Assembly: GCA_030248135.1 (NCBI GenBank)
Contig: JASANC010000735.1
Span: 1 to 64,000 of the forward strand
Length of the DNA: 64,000 nucleotides
Direction: 5' to 3'
From: Theristus sp. LFF4_11
Taxonomy: Eukaryota > Nematoda > Chromadorea > Monhysterida > Xyalidae
Program-made: the position numbers and the translations under genes
Notes under the pieces: model-generated
Databases searched by the model: none
What the model saw: the letters and a program-made list of their open reading frames with translations, nothing else
What the model was told of the DNA's origin: nothing
Shown: positions 1 through 11,668 of the stretch, in pieces
How the letters are laid out: the number at the start of each line of letters is the position of its first letter
How positions within the stretch are numbered: the stretch's first letter is position 1

Positions 1-183
1 TTCTGCGACTATGCGTTTGTAGACGTAGAAAGGAAACCAGTTTCAATCTTTATGTCGCAATTCAAAAAAGCCGGCCCTATTCAGAGGACTCGGATCGCTT
101 TACCAATTTTGAATGCCCGCATCACGCATACACCTGTTTGCCTATCTATGCGCGCATTGTGTCTCGGAACCAAAATAAACGAA
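1..183 (+). mobile_element. Family A MITE, copy 1 (possibly cut by window edge)
   Basis: This is a short dispersed element found seven times in the window. It begins near CTGCGACT-ATGCG and ends near GCGCGCATTGTGTCTCGG followed by ACCAAAATAAA. The two ends are inverted repeats of each other (ends resemble ACTCAATGCG). There is no coding capacity. It lies just downstream of the BTAF1 stop codon, so it may sit in or beside the BTAF1 3' UTR. The left end reaches the window boundary. Confidence 0.75.
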
Positions 184-437
184 CAGAGCACCGAAGCAAC
201 ATGAACAAAACGCCAATAAAAAACGCAAATTAATCGGAACCATTAAACCAAGTATTTGTCACGTAGCCTTTGTTTTGAAAACATCCATGAAAATAAAAAC
301 AACTTTCAGCATTCCAAATATCTATATTTAACACAAAGAACAGCAGTGGAAAATAAGTAACAACACAAATGTGCAATTGCGTTGAAACAAGAAAATCACA
401 AGTTAACCCGGTAAGAAAAACCCTGTTCTCCAGTGCT

Positions 438-3400
438 TCAATGCAAAGCGCGTTGAAAAGCAGCCAAGTCGAACTCGTCTTCATACTGCGATTGGTCCCA
501 GAGTTCTTGCACGTTCCACTCCTGCGTTGCCTCCTCCTTGACTGTTCCAAACTCCGTCGACCGCTTGGGGCGTTTTTTCGGCGGTTGCGACCGTTTTGCT
601 TTTCCGGTCTTCAATGCGTTCTTTTCGGATTTGTCGTCGTTTTCAGCCGAATCAAGCGTCAGCAAATCCAACAGTTGCTCCGTGGCCATTGACTGCAACG
701 AGCGATTGTCGGCACCGATTAGCGTCTGGAAACGAAAAGAAAATTGTATTTCAACTTGCCTCGTCTGACCACAATATGAGTATTGACCACAGGCTGGCAA
801 AGATTTGTCAAAAACCAAGTGACATAAAGTTGATGCGCGAGACGGCTATTGGTGGGTGCATTGGTTTGTTGCATGCCTGCGCAGTTTCGGTCTTGTGTCG
901 TTGCAGTGTCATGATCTTCTCCTCGAGTGTGCCCCGAGTGATCAGTCGGTAGACGTTGACGGTGCGCGTCTGTCCGATGCGATGTGCTCGGTCGACCGCC
1001 TGCACGTCGTTCGCTGGATTCCAGTCGTGGTCGACGAACACGACCATGTCAGCACCGGTCAACGTCAGACCGAGGCCGCCAATCTGTGCAAGGCCATTAA
1101 AACACACTCTTCTCGAATATATCTGTCACCCTCGTGGCCTGGTGCTGGTGGTAGTGCGTTAGACTACAGTCAGTGCGCTCGGGGGATCGAGCCCCGCCGA
1201 GGGGTGTATAGGCAATGACAGAAAACTCGATGGGCGCCCTACTCAATGGCGTTCTGCACGCTTCTCTGGGTTATCCCTGGCTAAAAACATCGCCTAAAAT
1301 CCCAACAACAACAATATATCGCCACACGACTTTGAAAATAATTGATTAAAACAAGAAAAACACATTTCAATTTTTTTTTCGATACCCGTATCGCGAGCCC
1401 ACACCAAGAATCGGTTTGATTTCGCTGGCGAAACCAATCCGGAAAAATTTTCTGGTTCAGTGGAGTTGGAGTTCAATGCGTCCGCTCAGTTCTGGTGAAA
1501 TTAGTAGAGAACAACCGTGTCTGAATCGCAGCCGAATGCAGCCAATCAACGGAGTGAGTCACACCAGCGTGCATGCTTCGAACGGGCAAATATCCGAATT
1601 TCGCGCGCGTTTTCTCACCTGGGTCGTCAGAATCAGCAAATCAATCGAGGAGTCAGCGTTGAATCGATCGGCGATCGCCTGCCGCTGGTTGACCGGTATG
1701 GTTCCATCCAAGCGAAGATAACTGACGGCGCCGAACAGACCAGCGTCGAGGCAGTCGACGATCAACTGCACGCACGACTTGAACTGGCAGAAGATCAGTG
1801 CGCGGTGAGCGTTGCAGTTCAGCAGCAGACTGTCCTCACCAGCGGGCGCACAGATCGTCTCGTCCGGGCTGAGACACACGTTGCCAAAATTGCTGTTGTG
1901 TTGTCACGGCAGTTCCGACTACTTTTTGTAGTGAAAGGTTTTATGTTTTTGATAAAAACTGTTTTCCGTCGTCATTGGCGTCGCATCGCTGGCACGAGTG
2001 GTATGACTAGAGAGAAACACGCCTACTTCCAAAAAAAATCCGAGAAAAAAATCAGTCTACTCACGCGTCCGCAGCAGACTCGACCAGATTCGAAATGCCC
2101 GACTCGACCAGTAATTCGCGGAGGGCCACGAGTTTGCCGGATTGTTGCAGCAGTTGCTGAGAGACCTGCAGTCGCGACAGACTGTACATTCGCAATTCAT
2201 GATATGACACGGTAGACATGTTCCATTCCATTCCATTTTATTTCGCGAAAAAGCAGGAAACTCCGATAAAACTGCATGAACAGCATGTAGTTCGGAGACC
2301 CAAGGCATGTGCGAAACGGTGCAACACTGACTTGCGGTTTATTGGCGTGCGTTTGCACGAGCGCCGGGTGGTCGCACAGTTTCCTGAGATACATCAACGC
2401 CGCCAAGGGGCTGTTGTTGGCTGCGCGCGTTGCTGGCGCCTCCGCCGCTGCCGCTCCCTCTCCGTCTGACGTCATGCGTGCGATCACGGTCGCACCGAAC
2501 GCTCGGTACAGCCGCTGTTGCTCGGCGCTCAACTCGCAGTAGTAGTCCTGTACGATCTTCGGCGGCAGCTCGCGTAGCACCTCGCTTTTCAGACGGCGCA
2601 ACGCGAATGGCAACACCTGCACCATCAACAGCAGTTGGAAGTGATGCGGAGTCTCAGCACAGACGGAGGCAAATGACTGTTTTTGTTTTGTCAAGTTTCA
2701 AGACCTGTTTATGGAGATCGTTCAGTGCGCGCATCGCGTTGTCCGGCGACTCGTCGTCAGTGCTGCTTGTGGGACGCTCTTTGGCCGTGTTCTCAGTTGA
2801 CGTCTGCAATAATATTGTGGATTTATTCAGACGTGTCCGGACTAAAATGACGTCATTTGCTATAAAAACTCCCGTTTGTCAAAGTACAGGCACTAAAATT
2901 TCAGTTTGGAGTGACTGATTCGACATTCACCATTTGTTTACGGGAAGAAAACGGCTAAACGAAAAGTCTGGTTTGCTGTGAACGACAGGCGCAGGTTTTG
3001 CGGCACATGACGTCATTTCAGTGGGACACGTTTGAAAAAAATAGGTCATAACATGCTTGAATTTGTGGACACAAACACTACAGGCACAATCGAAATGTCA
3101 TTCTCCAAAACGTCTCACCTGTTGTATCGGTTTCAAATAGCGCGCGTTGAACGCCTGCTGAGTGCCGAGATAGCCGGGCATCAGCCATTCAAACAACGCC
3201 CACAAGTCGCACACCGAATTCTGCACCGGCGTTCCAGTGAGTATCAATCGATGCTCCGAGCGCAGTGCCGCCAACGATTGGTACAGTTTCGTCTTCGGAT
3301 TCCGCATCACGTGACCCTCATCGAGAACACAATAGTGCCATGGGTGAGCGGCGAAACTGGCGGCGTTCCTGAGAAATGCACGCAACGGTCGCAACAACAA

Positions 3401-6400
3401 CTTCCACAATCTGTTTTGCGCATTTTTCGAATCGTCCACATTTGATAGTAGAGATGGTAAAACCAGTCATCAAATTCAAAATCTTCTCATTGCACAGGAA
3501 TATCCTCTCTCTCGCATGATTTGCTGAATAAGCGTAAAAACTGCGAAAAAATCGAACCTCGATCCTGAACATCTAAACCTGTTCTAACAGTTTGTTGCAC
3601 CACAACCGACCGCCTGATCGTGTCATACGATGCGATGAGCACGTTGGCTGCCCCGACCGAGCGTGCCAACGCGGCGTGCGTCGTCTGCTTGTCGACGTGC
3701 ACTGCTCGCAGCATTCCGTGCGCCCCAAAGTATTTGCGAATTTCGGCGCTCCAATGCTGCTGCAGTGTTTTCGGGCACACCACCAGTGAACAGCGTTGTG
3801 TTGACGTTGACGTTGATCGCTCGAGCGCCAGGTGACTGCGCGCCAGCACGCAAAGCGTTTGCAGCGTTTTGCCTGTGTGAAAAAGTGCAATTTTGGAGTC
3901 CCTGCAACAAATAGACACACCAGTCAGAACATAAATAAGAGAACGTGGATATAATAGATGAAAAAGAAAAGAAATTTACAGACGGCGACCGAAGCACTGC
4001 AATCAATTTGCCGACCTCACCTAGGCCCATATCGTCAGACAGTAGTCCGTGCAGATGGTATCTATTCAAGAACCACAACCACGTGACGCCCTCCCTCTGG
4101 TACGCGCGCAGCGTGACCGACTGCAAGCCAATTTCATCCAAATTTATCGACGGCAACTTTCCAGGATCGTTCAACAGCGTCAACAGAGTGCGATTCTCGC
4201 GCAGCAGCTGGCGCAAGTTTTCGTCGAGCTGCGACAGTGGCGACCACTGCTGCGAATCGCTATCGGTGTTCAGCGTCTGATCAGCAACAGGGCGGCCGCG
4301 TGTGGTTGCACCATTGCACATTGCTGAGGGAGCAACAGCCTGTCAGACACACAACAATCTTGCTGGTTGAATCAATGCGTATGGTCAGCTAGAAGTCACC
4401 CTCGTGGCCTGGTGGTAGTGCGTTACACTACAGTCTGTGCGCTCGGGGCATCGAGCCCCGCCGACGGGTGTATAGGCACTTAATGACAGAGAAAACTCGA
4501 TGGGCGCCCTACTCAATGGCGTTCTGTCCGCTTCTCTGGGTTAGCCCTGGCTAAAAACATCGCCTAAAAATCCCAACAACAACAACAACAAAATCAAATT
4601 GGAACAATTGACGACCAACCACGTATAGCACTGTGATTCACCACAAGCAAACAGCGCACCACCAACACCAGCCGAACCTGCAACGGCAGCAACGTGACGA
4701 GTTCGCCAAAGGTCGCCGCAGCCAGCAGGCGCACGGCCGCCTCCGAGTCGGACATACGCGCCAATACGGCTGGCGCGAACAGACTGGCGGCGTGCACGAG
4801 CAGGTGGCCGACGCGGTGCACCAGCTGGAAGAAGAGCTCGACGGCGCCGAGGCGACCGGCCACGGCCGACTGGTCGTGAATGCGCGACAGGCACAGCGGG
4901 AGACAGGCGTTCAGCACCAGCGGCAGATAGGCGCCGTCGTGCGCGAGCGAGAGCGTGCACAGCAGCTGCGCGCACTCGTGGCGCGCGTGGCAGTCGGGCG
5001 AGTCGACGAGCACGCGCGCCAGCACAGGCAGCCAATCAGCGAGCAGTGCGCGTTGCTGTGTTGGCGCAATGACGTCGAAGAGGCACTGTGCCACGTGCAG
5101 CTGTTGGCTGTGGTCGGGCGCTAGAAAACAGACAAACCACTCACAAACAAACACACACATGCGCGCTGCTGTTTTTTTGGCGTACAGTAAATGTCTGTAA
5201 ACCTGTCCCTTTTTGGCAAAATACAGAGCCCGCGAAACTGTTTAAAGTTTTGATTTAAAGAAATGAACTTTATGAATTTGTGAAAGAAACATAAAGCGGA
5301 ATCGGATTGGTCCGAAAATCAAAATTCACAATTCTGGTTAAACGAGTCGTTTTCCTAACTCAATCGCGTTTTTGTTCTTCTTTTGCGGGCTCTACAAATT
5401 GCTAAAAAAGGTGACCGGTTTAAAGAAACACACTGTATGTGTGGTGTGCGTGTGCGTTTGTTGGCAGCTGTACAACATCAGCATCGTGCTGAAATCAGTG
5501 AACCAATCAAGGCCCGTTTATACCTGACGTATGCAGACGTACGTCAGGTAGGAACGGCAGTATGAAATAACACATGACCTAAAGTGACCTGACGTGCCGT
5601 ACACGCATACGTCTGCATGAACGGCAGTATGCAATAACCCAGAACCTAAAGTGACGTGCCGTGCCGTGCCGTACGCGCATACGTCAGGTATAAACGGGCC
5701 TTCACTGACCAGTCGATTGCGCGCTTAATTGCAACGCGTGCACGAGCGCCTGCAGTGTGCGCACATCGCCATTGAACGACGCAACAATCTGGCGCAACAC
5801 AGCGGCCGCATTGCGACACTGCACGCGCGTCTGTTCGTCTCCGAGCTGTGCGTGGTGCTGCGCCGCCCACAGCTGCCGCACTGTGATGCAGTCGGCGCTC
5901 TGCTGCCACTGGTCGCCGGAGCATTCCCGCAACGAGCTAGTGCTGCTGTCGTTGTTGTTGTTGTTGGTCGTGACAACATCGTTCAGTGATTCGTCATAGG
6001 AAAGCGTCATCAAATTCGACAGTAATTTGTCGCACACTGTCGCGCGATCGCTGCGCTGTAGCAACTGAAATTAAAAACCACAAAATCTTGATTCCTTCTG
6101 CAGGCGCACGAGGCAAATGTTCAGTTCTCCAAATGTGGTCAATTGAGCAATGAGATGCACAAAGAAAGAACATTTGTCAGCGGACCAAGTTGCAAGCAAC
6201 TGACAGTGAAATGTGCGCGTTTCTGTTCTTCAATAAAAAAACATCGAACCAAAAACACAAGATTTCCCAAAATCCGACAAACCTGAATCAATCGCGCCAC
6301 GGCCAATCCAGCCAACTTCACCATTGGCTGCACTGTTTCCTCTCTGACCGTGTCCATCAACGGTCGTATGAGTGGATTCAACTTTTGCGGCATTTCCTCC

Positions 6401-9400
6401 CATTGAATCAGTGTGCCTGCCAGCAACGCGTTGATCCGACGCATTTGTGCGCGCTGCTCTGGACCAACGCGCTCGAGCTCCGCCCTCAGAAGACTCCAGG
6501 AGTCACGCAGTTCGCTCAACAAACGAGACCCGCTGAAATGCACATGCAATGGAACAACCATCACCACCACAAAACAGCTGCTATCCGGCTCGGGGGTGTC
6601 ATGGCACGCACGCAATCAGATCTCACATGAACTGAATTTCAAACGGTAAAAATGAAACTGATGCAATTTTGAACTTCCGGCACTTGAATCGCCCATATTC
6701 TGGATTGGCTGCATCGAGCGGCGAATTGAACAGCTCCCAATCGGCGATGATCTACGATTTGACTGTCGCGCGCTCACAAGGCGGGCCATCGCCACATCTC
6801 TTACAGTTTTCCCTGTTGCGCATTGCGCAACTGAACATCGACCACACGTACTGTTTCAGAGTGCTCGATGCGTGCGCAGCGTTGTCGAACGCGTCCTGAC
6901 AGATGTGCAGCGCCTGCTCAGCGCTCGTGACGAGACGGGCGTCCGTGCGTGCACCGCAGCGCGCGCAACGCACCAGAAACGCGGCGCATTCGCCGTTGAT
7001 CGCAGCCATCTGCGTGGCGATTTCGTCATACACGACCGTGCCGGCGCCGTCCGTCACACAACTCGTGGTCAGCTGCAGCACGCCAAGCAACGCCGTGAAT
7101 GCTCGCTTGCAACAGTTTTCGGGGAGAACATTGATGCTGTTGCATCGCTGGGTTATTTGGCATCCACATGGGTGCCAATGGCATTAAAAATTGCTGGATA
7201 GCATCCGAAAATTGGCCGACGGATGCCATATAGCATCCAGAAATTTTGAGATTTTTCTCAGCAACACAGTGTCGCTCGGTTAGTCGGTGGATTGGTGTTC
7301 GGTGAAACACACACAATTGGCGGTCGATACTTCGGTCGAACGGGAACCGAAAGTGAAGTGCACAAGGCTGAGTTGACTGAACAAACTGTTCATTCACCAC
7401 TTGCAGTTCAGATTCGAACGCATAAATCTGAACGAGTGCATCCGTTTTGTTCACAACGGCGCTTTCGAATGAAATCAACTGAACAGAAAAACAGCAGCAA
7501 ACATTCAGCAGCTCTTGCGACGGCTGTCCGAACGCTGCAGTGCACATGAGCAAGCCGGCAGCGAATCGTTGGTTAGCAGAGTGTGTCGTCAGCTGCGTCC
7601 GCAAGCAACGATCGATCGAGCCTCGTGCCGCGTCACCGTGCTGCCAGACAGCGCGCAGCAGCGCACACAGAAACGCAGCCGCGTCCATCTGCAACAGGCG
7701 CGTCTGTAGGATTTGCGGCAGTGTTGCCCGTTTCCGCCGGAGTTTGGTATCGTATGGTTTTTGAAACCGGTGTGCAAACAAAAAACCATAGACGACGTCG
7801 TCGCCGTCAATCAATCAACAACAATGCTTTTCAGTTACAAATGCGTCCGTTTACAAACTTGCACCACCGCCCATTCCCCAAGTACGCCACCTTTCTGCAA
7901 AGCACGGCCTCCACGCGTTGTTGCCTTGCTAACGAACGCAGGTCAGCCCCGCAGATGCTCTCGGTTGCGGCGTCGTTCGCATCGCTCTGGCTGTCGATGT
8001 TGCCGTTGTGCGACTGCTCAAGCAAACTGACACTCGTCAGATCTGAAGACCTTACGCCAATCCGAAATACGCTTTTTTTGAAACAGCAATGGTCTCAAGC
8101 TCGTAAATTACTGCAATCGCTCAATAGTCGGGCTGAATCACAATCACAACTGAACTGTTGGTCAACCGCAGCCCACTGCTAATCATGGGCAATCAGCTGA
8201 TTGGCTGCTGCTGAACTTGACTCACTGATCGGTCCAATCAGTTCGACGCCGCTGACAAATGGCACCCGTTTTGTAGTTTCACTGTATTGAGCTTGAGAAA
8301 CACCGAGACATTTACAAAAAATCGCATACTGTGTGAAACCGACCAATAACTGGTGAATCGTTTGGCGTCACGAGACATGCCATCCAGGCGGCCACGTGTG
8401 CACTGAACGCTGGCGCGATTTGCTCCGTGTAAACGGCGGCCAGGCGTTCGCACGCGGCGATGATGCACTGAACGAACGGCTGATTGGCGTATGACTCGAG
8501 CAGCAGCTGTCGATAGAGCACGCCAACTGTCAGCTGCAACGTCTCGTTCGCCAACAACACCCGACTCTTGGCAGCGTCGGAATCCACCAAGCACGTCAGC
8601 AAACAGTGCAAGGACGCCTGACGACACTCCAAACTGGACGATGAGAAAAACGGCACGCACGCACGCACGAGCGCAGCAGTGTGCTCAGTGGGGCTTTCGG
8701 AGCTCGTTGGATGATTCGCGCGCAACTGAACGCATCTGGCCAGCAGACGCAGGATGCCCGGGATACACGTGCTGTCGGTCGAACCTGAATGAAAAGCAAG
8801 GCGCATTTACAAGGACGCAGTGGTAGTAATTTGTAAACGAAGTATCAGTCCTACTAACTGTAATTATCCGCAACTCTACTACAGTGGAACTCTAAAATAT
8901 AGGGAATTAGCTGATTAGTCGGTGGTCACGTGATGCATATTTTTCGTGCAGGCTAACATCTTGCCCACAGCAATTTCTGCACAGAAAGCATGCATCACGT
9001 GACCACCAACCAATCAGCTCATTCCCTGTATTTTAGAGTTCCACTGTATGCAATGTGATGTATTTCCATCCATGTCAAAACAGTTCCCGTAGATTTGCCA
9101 CTCTCTTGTTGTTTGAAGTATGATCGCCACTCTCTAGTATGATCGTCGCATATTTTTAGACGCTGATACAGACTAGCTGATAGGTGGCATTTTGATCAAC
9201 GTTTTATTGCAATTCTTCGTTTTAGCAGTTAATTGTGCTGAATCAACCAACCAGACATGATGAATCGATGTAGCAACGTCGGCAGCAACACGCACAGACG
9301 CTCACATAGCACACCAAAACGGTCAGCGTTCAGCTCGGAGAATGCCGTCAACACTTCGGTCGCAACGCCACTGATCTCCTCATTCTCGCATGCGAGCAAC

Positions 9401-11168
9401 TCGACAACACACGGCGTTAGCTGCCAAAACTGCAGGAGAATTGAAGAAAACGGTAGGTCGCATTGAACATAGGAAATGTAGATAACAGAAACAGTGTTTT
9501 TTAAGTAAAAACTGTCTGTTTTTGCAAGGCTGTTCCACCTGTTCACTATTTTCCATCATATATTTGACGGAGATCAATGCGCTGTGCGCAACCTCCCACG
9601 CAGCTGCCACCGGAAACAGCAGCATTTCACGAATGCCAGCGAACACAAACGCGCTGAGCTCAGCGGCGCCTTGGCGATGCAGCGCTGCCAACACTTGCGC
9701 GCACGTCTCGCGCACCGGCGCCGTGCACTGAGCGAATGCAAAGTCGCTGAATCGATCAACGCACAGCACCTGCAGCGCACGAATCGGTCAGCGTCAATTC
9801 AAATGAGCAAACGAACACACGATCACGCGAACATGGGAACGCTTTGTAACGTTCCGCTTTCCGTTGACGGCCAAAAAACCTAACCTGTAAAACAGCGTTA
9901 GCAGTTTGTAACAACGTTGCTCGTATCACGGCAGCCGACTCCACATTCAGTCTGCGACATGTTGCGACTTGACGAATTTCAAGCAAGCACCGTTTGAGCG
10001 CGCACGCAGCACCATGCCGCCATTCCCAGTTTGGACTGCGCAGCAACACGCACAGAAACTCGAACAGGCGCAATGTTGCGCTCAGAGGCGAGCTCGACTG
10101 AAATGGACGAAAAAATGGGCGGGTGGAAAAAATTGTGGAACGGGACGGAACGAAGGAAGACGCCAGTGAATGCAAAAGAGAGCACACACACTTCGTGGTG
10201 GAGCAACCGGCTGAGTGCATGGTGCAGCTGTGCTTGCTGATGCTCGGAGGCATCCGTCGACGAGCACGGCGACGCGTCCGCACTGCGCTCGGCAGCCTGC
10301 AAAACAGGCAACACAAATGGAACACGCTGCTCGTGGTCGTGTCGCAGCAACACAGGTCCGCAAGACAAATCCATCACCAATACGTCTTCCGCGGTGTCCA
10401 TTGCTGCACTGACCGAACCACGAGGCCCCCGCAGTTGCAATGTGCGTCTGCCTGGCAAATCTACAAACAACGAACTACAGTGGAACTCTATAGGGAATCG
10501 GCTGATTTGTTGGTGGTCACGTGCATGCTTGCTTTCTGTTCACGCATTGCTGTGGGACGCCGTCTGTCGGAGTGTGCATGCACGTGACCACCAACCAATC
10601 AGCTGACTCCCTACAATTTAGAGTTCGACTGTATATTCATATTACTCCGACACTCCACCTGTATCTCGGCATCGGCGATCCACTCCTTCGACGAAACGCC
10701 GACGCGCGCGTCCAGTCCCAAATGTTTGTCGAGGAGTTGCCGTTGCTGGCGTTCGAAATCACTGCCGCAAAGCGTCGGCGGTCGGCCGGGGGCGGCAGCA
10801 GCGAAGTCGCGGCGTTCACACGCGAACAGCAGCGGCTGGCCGGCCAACGCCTCCGCCACGGAGAACACCGGCGGCGACGCGACGTCCGCTTCCGTTTCGA
10901 TGACGGCGTCGTTCGCTTCGCCGTCCGAGCGCTGCGCATCGCTGCCGCTCTTGTGTCGCACGAACGCGCCGATGGCGTTTGCCGTCGCCACGCGAGTGTC
11001 CCACGCTTTCGCGCGCACAAACTCGACGGCCAACGTCAGGAACTGTCGCTCCAGCTGGCTTCGGTTCGCCAGCAACTGGCCAATTGAGCGCACCGCCTCG
11101 CTTCGAATCACCGAGCGACGGGAGCTCAGCAAGCGGAACAGCTTCTCCAGACGGATGTCGTCACTCAT
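438..11168 (-). CDS. BTAF1: BTAF1/Mot1, TBP-associated Snf2-family ATPase
   Basis: BTAF1 uses ATP to remove TBP from DNA and redistribute it among promoters. The start ATG is at 11168; the first exon (10659-11168) opens [11 protein letters not shown] and matches the family N-terminus. HEAT-repeat exons follow at about 10.46-10.2, 10.1-9.9, 9.77-9.55, 9.43-9.25, 8.79-8.34, 8.05-7.85, 7.74-7.5, 7.1-6.7, 6.53-6.29, 6.06-5.71 and 5.12-4.67 kb. The ATPase spans 4.32-0.88 kb: DDMGLG/GKT (an intron at 3873-4022 splits the Walker A motif), DEGH near 3.31 kb, TGTPVQN near 3.23 kb, LRRLKSEVL near 2.6 kb, YLRLDGT near 1.7 kb and DRAHRIGQ near 0.97 kb. The last exon, 438-725, carries the family tail ([27 protein letters not shown]). 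Boundaries between 10.5 and 2.0 kb are approximate. Introns hold two SINEs and three palindromic elements. Identity is very secure. Confidence 0.96.
1126..1318 (+). mobile_element. tRNA-derived SINE, copy 1
   Basis: The head contains a tRNA-like region: an A-box-like TGGTGGTAGTGCG, then a B-box-like GGGATCGAGCCCC about 45 nt later. A conserved body follows (CTCGATGGGCGCCC, CTTCTCTGGG, CTAAAAACATCGCC) and a tail of CAACAACAACA. It lies inside the BTAF1 intron 1084-1618, antisense to the gene. Three other copies occur at 4396, 20287 and 61229 (reverse). Confidence 0.88.
4396..4592 (+). mobile_element. tRNA-derived SINE, copy 2
   Basis: It has the same head, body and (AAC)n tail as the copy at 1126, with the longest AAC tail of the four (about five units). 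It sits in the short BTAF1 intron between the HEAT exon ending near 4.67 kb and the exon starting near 4.32 kb, and makes up most of that intron. Confidence 0.88.
5509..5702. mobile_element. Family C palindromic MITE, copy 1
   Basis: The ends are inverted repeats: AAGGCCCGTTTATACCTGAC at the left and its complement at the right, with internal copies of GACGTGCCGTACGCG-like motifs and a repeated ACGGCAGTATG block. The right end stops 7 nt from the 5' splice site of the BTAF1 exon that ends at 5710. Copy 2 is at 21336. Confidence 0.8.
8882..9046. mobile_element. Family B palindromic TA-target MITE, copy 1
   Basis: About 60-bp inverted arms start CAGTGGAACTCTAAAATA and end with the complement. 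Each side is flanked by TA (8880-8881 and 9047-9048), as expected for Tc1/mariner-type target duplication. The arms include GGTGGTCACGTG and AATCAGCT. It lies in a BTAF1 intron. Confidence 0.85.
10478..10631. mobile_element. Family B palindromic TA-target MITE, copy 2
   Basis: It has the same terminal sequence as the element at 8882 (CAGTGGAACTCT...GAGTTCGACTG) with TA on both sides, and the same inner GGTGGTCACGTGCATGC arm motif. It occupies most of the BTAF1 first intron, ending 27 nt from exon 1 (which ends at 10659). Confidence 0.85.
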
Positions 11169-11668
11169 TGTTGTTGAGAGTCAGTGTTCACAGGAAACGG
11201 TGCCTTGCGAGCGGGCGGCGCCTTGAAATTAATGAAACGAAAACAATCACGGTTTGATACAGGTGAAAATTGCGCAAAGAATACGTTGGTTCCAAAAGAC
11301 AAAGCTAAGAGCCATAATTCAAAACTAACAAACAATGCAAGATGTAACAGCACACGTGTCAGCGGGCGCCCTACTGTTTTTCCGTTCAGACAAATGGCAA
11401 GCCGACTGAGTTTGTAAACAATTTATGTCCTCGATAATTTGTCAATAATTTGCAAAAATAAGAAAACAAGCTCAAGCACAAAGTGTTTCACATGGCACTG
11501 TACGAAACGTGACTGAATGCTAGAACTGCAAAGACAGTTCGCGAAGCTCTGACAAATATACAAGTACATTCGTTCTTCAATACTTAGAACTACTCCTGAA
11601 CCGGAATGCAGGACTGGCAGGAAAACAAACAGAATGGAATGATATTGATAATGATGATCACCCTGATA
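11169..11668. other. Intergenic: BTAF1 upstream and GDE1 downstream flank
   Basis: The 500-bp spacer between two minus-strand genes should hold the BTAF1 promoter and 5' UTR and the GDE1 3' UTR. I see no mobile element, tRNA or clear polyadenylation signal. A small reading frame near 11184-11417 has no recognisable features. Confidence 0.5.

Noticed and set aside
1126..1200. tRNA gene candidate at the SINE head
   Set aside because: The A/B boxes are present but the acceptor stem does not close and the same body and AAC tail follow in every copy.
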